Shown here piece after piece: positions 1 to 5,169 of a stretch of 5,234 nucleotides of DNA. The stretch comes from an uncultured Clostridia bacterium. Its GTDB lineage: Bacteria; Bacillota; Clostridia; Oscillospirales; Oscillospiraceae. The notes below the pieces were generated by a model. It had not been told where the DNA came from. It was given only the letters and a program-made list of their open reading frames with translations, and did no database searches. The translations under genes and the position numbers were made by a program. The first letter of the stretch is position 1; each line of letters opens with the position of its first letter. The stretch spans positions 1-5,234 of the forward strand of contig CAMWTG010000205.1 in assembly GCA_947177115.1 (NCBI GenBank), in the 5' to 3' direction.

Positions 1-19
1 GCGAAAAGTAGGCGCGGAG

Positions 20-83
20 TCCGGGGCCGCGCAGGTCCCGGGCTATCGAATAGAACCCACTCGGAGCGGCCCAAAGGGCCGCA
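20..83 (+). repeat. Left copy of ~65-bp two-hairpin inverted repeat (REP-like)
   Basis: This segment matches the reverse complement of 5170-5234 at about 61 of 65 aligned columns (hand-counted). The first 36 bases are identical, followed by three mismatches and one single-base indel. It contains two potential hairpins. The first spans 18-44: an 11-bp stem with two wobble pairs around the loop GCGCA. The second spans 66-82: a perfect 7-bp stem, GCGGCCC/GGGCCGC, with an AAA loop. No T-tract follows either stem, so it does not look like an ordinary intrinsic terminator. It ends four bases before the Shine-Dalgarno site of cinA and so would lie in or just upstream of its leader. The two-hairpin architecture and intergenic placement resemble REP/BIME-type dispersed elements; that classification is inference. 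Confidence 0.85.
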
Positions 84-86
84 GAG

Positions 87-93
87 AAAGGAG
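87..93 (+). promoter_or_regulatory. Ribosome binding site of cinA
   Basis: AAAGGAG lies 8 nt before the ATG at 102. It sits directly after the left repeat, so the repeat's second hairpin would fold immediately upstream of the ribosome site. Confidence 0.8.
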
Positions 94-101
94 TATCAAC
101 C

Positions 102-1352
102 ATGACAGCCGAACTGATCGCCGTAGGAACAGAACTCCTCCTGGGGAACATCGCCAATACCGATGCACAATTCCTCTCGGAGAAATTAAGCGCCATGGGC
201 ATCACGGTCCACCACCACACGGTGGTGGGCGACAACCCCCACCGCCTGGCCGGGGCGCTGGAGACAGCGCGGAAAAGAGCGGATATCATCATTACCACCG
301 GCGGCCTGGGCCCCACCTACGATGACCTCACCAAGCAGACGATCTGCCAGACCTTCGGAAGGGAAATGGAGCTCCACGAGAACATCCTGGAGGAGATCAG
401 AACCTGGTTCCGGACCAAAATGGGGAAGGAGATGCCGGAAAACAACGTCCAGCAGGCCATGCTGCCGGTGGACTGCACCGTATTTGACAATCCCGTGGGC
501 ACGGCCCCCGGCTGCGCCTTCGAGGAGGACGGCGTCCATGTGCTGATGCTGCCGGGACCGCCTTTTGAGTGCCGGTACATGTTTGAAAACCGAGCCGCCC
601 GGTATCTGGAGAAGCTGACCGCTGGCGTAATCGTCAGCCATGAGATCAGGATTTTCGGCATGGGGGAGAGCTCTGTGGAGGAGGCCCTGCGGGAACCCAT
701 GACCCGGCTGACCAACCCCACCCTGGCTCCGTATGCCAAGCTCAACGAATGTATGGTGCGGGCTACCGCCAAAGCGGAGACCCGGGAGAAAGCGGAGGAA
801 ATGCTTGCGCCGCTGGTGGAACAGGTCCGGGAGACCCTGGGGGACGTGGTCTACGGCGTGGATGTGGATAGCCTGGAGGAGGTGGCGTCCCGGCTGCTGC
901 GGGAAAGGGGGTTGACCCTCTCCGCCGCCGAGAGCTGCACCGGCGGGTTGATCGCCAAGCGGATCACCGATCTCCCCGGCGCGTCCCAGGTGTTCCGGGG
1001 CGGCGTGGTGAGCTATACCAATGGGGTGAAGGCTGGGGTGCTGGGCGTTCCGGAGGAGCTGCTGGAGCGGTACGGCGCGGTGAGCGAGCCGGTAGCCAGG
1101 GCCATGGCGGAATGCTGCCGGAGGCTCTGCGGCAGTGATTTGGCGGTGGCTGTCACCGGCGTGGCCGGGCCGGACAGGGACGACCGGGGCAACGAGGTGG
1201 GCGTGGTCTACATCGCCCTGGCCGGGGAGGACGGCACGATCTGTCAAAAGCTCTCCTGCGGCAGGGGACGGGGGCGGAACCGGGTCCGCTCCGCCGCCGC
1301 CAGCAGCGCTTTCGACATGCTCCGGCGGTGGTTGTTGGGCCTGCCGGTGTGA
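102..1352 (+). CDS. cinA: CinA-family protein (competence/damage-inducible protein A; nicotinamide-nucleotide amidohydrolase)
   Basis: The 416-residue product matches the usual CinA length and shows both expected domains. The N-terminal MoCF/COG1058 domain (about residues 1-170) opens with AELIAVGTELLLG and carries the GGLGPTYDD motif at 67-75. In this family that domain is linked to ADP-ribose or NAD-related nucleotide hydrolysis. The C-terminal CinA/PncC domain (about 255-410) has AESCTGG at 276-282, whose Ser278 corresponds to the family's catalytic serine, then SYTNGVK, and TGVAGP at 352-357. PncC activity deamidates nicotinamide mononucleotide to nicotinate mononucleotide in pyridine-nucleotide salvage. 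The protein should be cytoplasmic. The ATG at 102 is supported by AAAGGAG at 87-93 with an 8-nt spacer. After GVAGP the sequence reads DRDDRGNEVG rather than a glycine-rich loop, which is probably lineage variation. cinA often lies near recA, but no recA is present here. The recognition is firm; competence itself is not implied. Confidence 0.96.
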   Translation: MTAELIAVGTELLLGNIANTDAQFLSEKLSAMGITVHHHTVVGDNPHRLAGALETARKRADIIITTGGLGPTYDDLTKQTICQTFGREMELHENILEEIRTWFRTKMGKEMPENNVQQAMLPVDCTVFDNPVGTAPGCAFEEDGVHVLMLPGPPFECRYMFENRAARYLEKLTAGVIVSHEIRIFGMGESSVEEALREPMTRLTNPTLAPYAKLNECMVRATAKAETREKAEEMLAPLVEQVRETLGDVVYGVDVDSLEEVASRLLRERGLTLSAAESCTGGLIAKRITDLPGASQVFRGGVVSYTNGVKAGVLGVPEELLERYGAVSEPVARAMAECCRRLCGSDLAVAVTGVAGPDRDDRGNEVGVVYIALAGEDGTICQKLSCGRGRGRNRVRSAAASSAFDMLRRWLLGLPV

Positions 1353-1432
1353 GAAACTGTATTCACAGCCGTTGAACGCTGTCCGGGCGGCCTTTTTCCA
1401 TCATCCGGCGCCCCCGGTTATGCATACAGGTG

Positions 1433-1461
1433 TTGAAAGTTGGCAGAAGCGATGATACAGT
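1433..1461 (+). promoter_or_regulatory. Candidate sigma-A promoter (extended -10) for the first transglutaminase gene
   Basis: TTGAAA at 1433-1438 (5 of 6 to TTGACA) is followed by exactly 17 nt and TACAGT at 1456-1461 (4 of 6 to TATAAT). A TGA triplet directly before the -10 gives the extended TGn element. It lies in the gap after cinA, about 100 nt before the ATG at 1561, so this gene probably has its own transcript start rather than depending on cinA. The assignment comes from sequence pattern only. Confidence 0.5.
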
Positions 1462-1526
1462 GAAGCCGTTTTGATGGCGGCGCGATACAAAGGAGATGCT
1501 TTGGGCTGGATAATATAAGGCATGGA

Positions 1527-1542
1527 CCGCCGGTCCCGGCGG
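1527..1542 (+). promoter_or_regulatory. GC-rich hairpin just upstream of a ribosome site
   Basis: CCGCCG (1527-1532) and CGGCGG (1537-1542) form a perfect 6-bp stem with a GTCC tetraloop. It ends four bases before the AAGGAGG at 1547-1553. No T-tract follows, so it is not a terminator. It may shape or stabilise the leader near the ribosome site. A regulatory role is inferred. Confidence 0.4.
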
Positions 1543-1546
1543 GAAC

Positions 1547-1553
1547 AAGGAGG
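1547..1553 (+). promoter_or_regulatory. Ribosome binding site that fixes the start at 1561
   Basis: AAGGAGG is followed by a 7-nt spacer and then ATGATG. This decides for the start at 1561 over the in-frame ATG at 1522, which has no ribosome site and whose first codons overlap the hairpin at 1527-1542. Confidence 0.85.
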
Positions 1554-1560
1554 AACTTAT

Positions 1561-2325
1561 ATGATGCCCAAAGAGAAAATGACGGAAGATGTCTCCTATA
1601 TCCGCCGGATGCGCCGGGAGCAGCGCGCCCGCCGGACGCGCCGGGTGCGGGGCTGCCTGCTGTCTATCGCGCTGATGGCCGCCCTGGCCGTCTACGCCGG
1701 GGGCCGCGCCGCCCACGGGCCAACGGAGAATGCCCGGTCCGGCCCGGACAGCGGCGCGGCCCAGCCGCTTCAGGCGTCCGACCCGGCCTCTAACGGCAGG
1801 GAGCCGGACCTGCCCCGGACGGACGGGCCGGAGGAACTGTTTGCCAGCGAGGAGCTGGAGGAGCTGGTTTCCGGTGTGCTGGAGAGCATCGTCAGCGAGG
1901 ATATGACCAAGATGGAGCAGGCCCGGGCGGTGTTCGATTACGTCCACGACAACATCTATTACACCGGCAGCTCGGACAAGTCCGACTGGGAGGCCGGGGC
2001 TTGCGCCGGCCTGACCACCGGGAAGGGGGACTGCTTCACTTATTACGCCGTGTCCCGCGCCCTGCTGACCGCCCTGGAGATCGACAACCTGCCGGTGGAG
2101 CGGGTGGGCGGCGAGACGCGGCACTACTGGAACCTGGTGGATTGCGGCGATGGCTGGTATCACTTTGACGCCTGTCCCCGCAGCTCCCGCCTGCCGGCGT
2201 TCCTCAGTTTCCTGTTTACCGACCGGCAGGCCGCGGATTATACCGCCGGGGCGGGGCGCTGCTATTACGACTTTGACGGCTCCCTTCTGCCGGAGCGGGC
2301 CACGAAGATATTATTTCCGAATTAA
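1561..2325 (+). CDS. Membrane-anchored transglutaminase-like domain protein
   Basis: The 254-residue product has four parts. An arginine-rich N-terminus (ten Arg in residues 15-30) is followed by one hydrophobic segment at about 32-47 with no lipobox, which predicts a type II signal anchor with the C-terminus outside. A proline/acid-rich linker runs from about 48 to 95. A transglutaminase-like domain covers about 100-248. The papain-like triad is intact: Cys158 in GKGDCFTYY, His188 in RHYWNLV and Asp203 in YHFDACP. Family members are cysteine peptidases or acyl-transfer enzymes; the substrate here is unknown. The domain is about 77% identical to that of the lipoprotein encoded at 2554-3648, and the DNA aligns without gaps at a constant 1020-bp offset over roughly 1861-2308. 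Unlike that paralogue, it ends six residues after the shared LLPERAT motif (TKILFPN stop) and lacks the long acidic tail, so it may be C-terminally truncated. The triad makes loss of activity unlikely. The start is set by AAGGAGG at 1547-1553. Confidence 0.88.
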   Translation: MMPKEKMTEDVSYIRRMRREQRARRTRRVRGCLLSIALMAALAVYAGGRAAHGPTENARSGPDSGAAQPLQASDPASNGREPDLPRTDGPEELFASEELEELVSGVLESIVSEDMTKMEQARAVFDYVHDNIYYTGSSDKSDWEAGACAGLTTGKGDCFTYYAVSRALLTALEIDNLPVERVGGETRHYWNLVDCGDGWYHFDACPRSSRLPAFLSFLFTDRQAADYTAGAGRCYYDFDGSLLPERATKILFPN

Positions 2326-2435
2326 AACTCGGAGTATTAACTACTGTGAGCTGAGAGCCTGGCCAACTGTCCGCAAATGGGGGAGAGATGAACCGTCTGA
2401 TGGTATAACAGTCGTTTTTATTAAGAATTTCCTAC

Positions 2436-2464
2436 TTGTATGTTGCCTCTGATGGTGCTACAAT
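2436..2464 (+). promoter_or_regulatory. Candidate sigma-A promoter (extended -10) for the lipoprotein-adenylation gene pair
   Basis: TTGTAT at 2436-2441 is separated by exactly 17 nt from TACAAT at 2459-2464 (5 of 6 to consensus). TGC just before the -10 supplies the extended TGn element. The surrounding DNA is AT-rich compared with the coding regions. A transcript would start near 2471, about 83 nt before the ATG at 2554, and would carry both the lipoprotein gene and the overlapping adenylation gene. The call is based on pattern alone. Confidence 0.55.
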
Positions 2465-2473
2465 AAGCTCTGT

Positions 2474-2500
2474 CGGATGGGCCGTCCTGCGGTCCGTCTG
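2474..2500 (+). promoter_or_regulatory. Long stem-loop at the predicted 5' end of the lipoprotein mRNA
   Basis: Bases 2474-2484 pair with 2490-2500 to give an 11-bp stem (three G-U pairs) with the loop TCCTG. It begins within a few bases of the transcript start predicted from the promoter at 2436-2464, so the mRNA would carry a near-terminal 5' hairpin. In known cases such hairpins protect mRNA from 5'-dependent decay. An A-run rather than a T-run follows on this strand, and the opposite strand has no T-run after the stem either, so a terminator is unlikely. Confidence 0.45.
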
Positions 2501-2525
2501 CAATACTGAAAAAATTCATCTCAGA

Positions 2526-2542
2526 GGCAGGCTTGTTCTGCC
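2526..2542 (+). promoter_or_regulatory. Small hairpin abutting the lipoprotein ribosome site
   Basis: GGCAG (2526-2530) pairs with CTGCC (2538-2542) across a 7-nt loop, ending one base before the AGGAGG at 2544-2549. It is a modest structure that leaves the ribosome site itself free. The upstream paralogue has a similarly placed hairpin at 1527-1542 of different sequence. Confidence 0.3.
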
Positions 2543-2543
2543 C

Positions 2544-2549
2544 AGGAGG
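2544..2549 (+). promoter_or_regulatory. Ribosome binding site of the lipoprotein gene
   Basis: AGGAGG lies 4 nt before the ATG at 2554. The spacing is slightly short but the match is strong. An upstream in-frame TTG at 2533 has no ribosome site, and the in-frame ATG at 2572 has only a weak purine run, so 2554 is preferred. Confidence 0.7.
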
Positions 2550-2553
2550 AAGC

Positions 2554-3648
2554 ATGACACAAGAAAGAGATATGTCCGTACATAACAAGCTGGCCCGACA
2601 GGTGGGGGGCGCGATCGCCTGCCTGCTGTCGGCGGCGCTGCTGCTTGGTTTGACGGCCTGCGCCGGCGGACAGGCCCAGGAGCCGGATCCGGAACCGCCT
2701 GTGGCGGTTGACAGCGAGCCCGCGCCTCAGGAACCGGCCGATGTCCCCGATGCGCCTGTGCCTGCGGAGCCTGTGCCCGCGGAGCCGGAGGCGGAAGATG
2801 AACACGATGGATTCCCCGACCCGGAGGAGGACGGCGAGCCTCACCCATCGGACCTCTCCTTTACACAGGAGGAGTTCGACCAGCTGGTGGCAGACGTACT
2901 GGATGCCATTGTCAGCGAGGAGATGACCTCCATGGAAAAGGCCAAGGCGGTGTTTGATTACGTCCACAACAACATCCGCTATACCGGCCATGCCGACAAG
3001 GAGGACTGGATGAACGGCGCTTATGTGGGCCTGACCACCGGAAGGGGAGACTGCTACACCTATTACGCCGTATCCCGTGCCCTGCTGACCGCTCTGGAGA
3101 TCGACAACCTGCCGGTGGAGCGGGTGGGGGGCAAGACCCTGCATTTCTGGAATCTGGTGGACTGCGGCGATGGCTGGTATCATTTTGACGCCTGTCCCCG
3201 CAGTCTGAAAATGCCTTCCTTCCTCAGCTTCATGGTAACCGATGAACAGGTGGCGGCGTTCACCGCCATGGCGGGGCGGAGCTATTATGATTTTGACGGT
3301 TCCCTCCTGCCCGAGCGGGCCACGGAGATCGTGACCAACTCCTGGCCCAAGCTCCGGCCTGTGGAGCCCGAAGAGGAGGAGGAACCTGGGGTTGACGGCG
3401 AGGCCGCCGGTCCCGCCGCAGATGATGAGCCGGTCCTGCCGCCGGATGATGCGGTCATCGGGGCTGACGCGCCGGAGGCGCCCGAAACCGGACCGGATGG
3501 TCCCGCCGTGGATGCCGGCGCCGCCGGAGAATCACCGGCGGAAGTGTGGACCGAGCCCCCGGCGGAGGAGTGGCCGGAACCTGTGCTGCCTGATGGGGAG
3601 TATACGGAGAACGCCGGAACCGCTGGCGGCGAAACGGAGGCGGTTTGA
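2554..3648 (+). CDS. Transglutaminase-like domain lipoprotein with acidic C-terminal tail
   Basis: The 364-residue product has a lipoprotein signal: basic residues at 12-15, a hydrophobic core at about 17-33 and the lipobox LTAC, with Cys36 as the predicted lipidation site. Residues 37-100 form a Pro/Glu/Asp-rich linker containing a tandem VPAEP repeat. A transglutaminase-like domain covers about 108-257 with an intact triad: Cys167 (GRGDCYTYY), His197 (LHFWNLV) and Asp212 (YHFDACP). From about 270 to the end is a low-complexity, strongly acidic tail rich in Pro, Ala, Glu and Asp, with an EPVLP motif occurring twice. The protein should be tethered to the outer face of the membrane. The family includes cysteine peptidases and acyl-transfer enzymes; the substrate is unknown. 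It is a paralogue of the product of 1561-2325 (about 113 of 147 residues identical), which implies tandem duplication. Its stop overlaps the start of the adenylation gene by one base (TGATG), indicating coupled translation. Confidence 0.88.
   Translation: MTQERDMSVHNKLARQVGGAIACLLSAALLLGLTACAGGQAQEPDPEPPVAVDSEPAPQEPADVPDAPVPAEPVPAEPEAEDEHDGFPDPEEDGEPHPSDLSFTQEEFDQLVADVLDAIVSEEMTSMEKAKAVFDYVHNNIRYTGHADKEDWMNGAYVGLTTGRGDCYTYYAVSRALLTALEIDNLPVERVGGKTLHFWNLVDCGDGWYHFDACPRSLKMPSFLSFMVTDEQVAAFTAMAGRSYYDFDGSLLPERATEIVTNSWPKLRPVEPEEEEEPGVDGEAAGPAADDEPVLPPDDAVIGADAPEAPETGPDGPAVDAGAAGESPAEVWTEPPAEEWPEPVLPDGEYTENAGTAGGETEAV
2754..2783 (+). repeat. Two-unit 15-bp tandem repeat in the lipoprotein linker
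   Basis: Two adjacent 15-nt units (2754-2768 and 2769-2783) agree at 14 of 15 positions and encode a repeated VPAEP pentapeptide in the linker between the lipid anchor and the catalytic domain. In-frame repeats like this can change linker length without breaking the reading frame. Confidence 0.75.
3636..3640 (+). promoter_or_regulatory. Ribosome binding site of the adenylation gene, inside the lipoprotein gene
   Basis: GGAGG lies 7 nt before the ATG at 3648 and falls within the last codons of the lipoprotein gene. This selects the ATG at 3648 over the TTG immediately before it at 3645 and supports translation coupled to the upstream gene. Confidence 0.8.
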
Positions 3649-5159
3649 TGCAGACCAATATTTTGGAGTATCTGGACGCCACGGCGCTGCGCGTGCCGGA
3701 GAAGCTGGCTTTTTCCAACGGTCCGGAGGGCCTGGCCTTTCGGGAGGTCCACAAGCAGGCCCGGGCCATCGGGTCCGGCCTGCTGGAGCTGGGCGCGGCG
3801 GGGGAGCCGGTGGTGGTGTTCATGGAGCGGCACCCCAAAATGGCGGCCGGTTTTTTCGGCGTGGTGTACGCCGGGTGTTTCTATGTGCCCATTGATGGGG
3901 AAATGCCCGCCTTCCGGGTGGAGCTGATCTTCCGGCAGCTGAAGCCCCGCTTTGTTATCTGTGATGAAAAGACCTGGGCGCAGGCGCAGGATCTTGCACC
4001 GGAAGGGGCGCAGGTGCTGCTCTATGACCGGCTGGCCGCGTCCTCCATCAACGAGGAGGCCCTGGCCCGTGTCCGGCGGGACGCGCTGGACACGGACCCC
4101 ATTTATATTGTGTTTACCTCCGGGTCCACCGGCGTGCCCAAAGGCGTGGCTGCCTGCCACCGTTCCGTATTGGATTACATGGAGCATTTGGATGAGATCC
4201 TGGGCGTAACGGAGGATACGGTCTTCGGCAACCAGACGCCGCTGTATTTTGACGCCTGTCTGAAGGAGCTGTACTCCTCGATCCGATGCGGCTGCACCAC
4301 TTACCTGATCCCCAAGCAGCTGTTTTCCTTTCCGGTGAAGCTGGTAGAGTATCTCAACGAGTACAAGATCAACACCGTCTGCTGGGTGGTATCGGCGCTG
4401 ACCATGATCTCCGGGTTCAAAGTGCTGGAGAAGCATATCCCGGAATATTTCCACACGGTGGCCTTCGGCAGCGAGGTCTTTCCCATCAAGCAGTTCAGGC
4501 TCTGGCGGGAGGCCCTGCCCAACGCCCGGTTCATTAATCTCTATGGCCCCACCGAGGCTACGGGCATGTCCTGCTGGTACGAGGTGGACCGGGAGTTTGC
4601 CGATGATGAGGTGCTGCCCATTGGACGGCCCTTCCCCAACACGGGGCTTCTCCTTCTGACGGAGGAGGACCGTCCCGCCGCTCCCGGCGAGCCGGGAGAG
4701 ATCTGCCTGCGGGGCACTTGTTTGACCCTTGGATATTACGGGGATTTCCAGCGGACCGGCGAGGTCTTTGTGCAGAATCCGCTGAACAAGGCGTATCCGG
4801 AGTTGATATACCGCACCGGCGATATCGGGAAACTGAATAGCCGTGGGGAGCTGGTGTTCCTCACCCGGAAGGATAATCAGATCAAACACATGGGGCATCG
4901 GATCGAGCTGGGGGAGATCGAGGTGGTCGCCTCCGCCGGCGAGGGCGTCCGGGGGGCATGCTGTCTCTATGAAAAGGAGAAAAAGAAGCTGATCCTCTGC
5001 TATGAAGGGGAGTGCGAGGCCGCCGGCCTCGCCCAGTATCTTCGGAGCAAGCTCCCTGCTTATATGGTGCCGAACCGGATCGTTCCGGTGGAGGAGCTGC
5101 CCCGCATGCCTAACGGGAAACTGGACAGGAGGGCGCTGGCAGAGCAGGTCATCGGATAG
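3648..5159 (+). CDS. Stand-alone amino-acid adenylation enzyme, DltA-like (AMP-binding superfamily)
   Basis: The 503-residue product is a complete ANL-superfamily adenylating enzyme, close to the usual DltA length. Core motifs occur in order: A3 phosphate loop YIVFTSGSTGVPKG (153-166), A4-like FDAC (201-204), A5 NLYGPTEAT (297-305), A7 YRTGD (388-392), A8 RKDNQIKHMGHRIELGEIE (407-425) and A10 PNGKLDR (488-494) with catalytic Lys491. Such enzymes activate an amino acid with ATP and load it on the phosphopantetheine arm of a carrier protein. No condensation or carrier domain is fused and no carrier gene is present. Asp202 fits recognition of an alpha-amino group. A DltA-type reading is favoured by size and by GSEVFP, which resembles the GEVLP region of DltA. 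The pocket cysteine of D-alanine-specific DltA seems absent (Ile254 or Ser255 by hand alignment), so the substrate may not be D-alanine. It is likely cytoplasmic and is coupled to the lipoprotein gene. An alternative annotation is a general amino-acid adenylation-domain protein. Confidence 0.88.
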   Translation: MQTNILEYLDATALRVPEKLAFSNGPEGLAFREVHKQARAIGSGLLELGAAGEPVVVFMERHPKMAAGFFGVVYAGCFYVPIDGEMPAFRVELIFRQLKPRFVICDEKTWAQAQDLAPEGAQVLLYDRLAASSINEEALARVRRDALDTDPIYIVFTSGSTGVPKGVAACHRSVLDYMEHLDEILGVTEDTVFGNQTPLYFDACLKELYSSIRCGCTTYLIPKQLFSFPVKLVEYLNEYKINTVCWVVSALTMISGFKVLEKHIPEYFHTVAFGSEVFPIKQFRLWREALPNARFINLYGPTEATGMSCWYEVDREFADDEVLPIGRPFPNTGLLLLTEEDRPAAPGEPGEICLRGTCLTLGYYGDFQRTGEVFVQNPLNKAYPELIYRTGDIGKLNSRGELVFLTRKDNQIKHMGHRIELGEIEVVASAGEGVRGACCLYEKEKKKLILCYEGECEAAGLAQYLRSKLPAYMVPNRIVPVEELPRMPNGKLDRRALAEQVIG

Positions 5160-5169
5160 ATGCATCTTT

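Noticed and set aside
3..11. GAA AAG TAG as the end of an upstream gene.
   Set aside because: Three codons are not enough to support a partial gene; it is only a possible stop context.
20..60. tRNA or other structural RNA in the left repeat, because of its GC-rich paired segment.
   Set aside because: There is no T-loop, anticodon arm or acceptor pairing, and the same sequence recurs inverted at the other end.
186..1247. A 353-codon open reading frame on the - strand within cinA.
   Set aside because: It is an antisense shadow of a well-recognised gene, rich in Pro, Gly, His and Arg with no domain signal.
1365..1397. Possible intrinsic terminator after cinA: short stems followed by TTTTT at 1393-1397.
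   Set aside because: The ACAGC/GCTGT stem ends 10 nt before the T-run, and the stem nearer to it is only 4 bp with a large loop. It is too weak to call.
1496..1513. Short leader peptide MLWAG with a purine run in front.
   Set aside because: AGGAG directly abuts the ATG with no spacer, and there is no attenuator structure with a T-run.
1363..3183. Two - strand open frames (1363-2163 and 2521-3183) starting with similar MIPAIAA sequences.
   Set aside because: They resemble each other only because they are antisense to the two duplicated transglutaminase domains.
3285..5165. A 626-codon open reading frame on the - strand, opposite the adenylation gene and lipoprotein tail.
   Set aside because: The + strand genes here have clear domains and ribosome sites. 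The antisense frame has no recognisable motifs and is explained by GC-rich codon bias.
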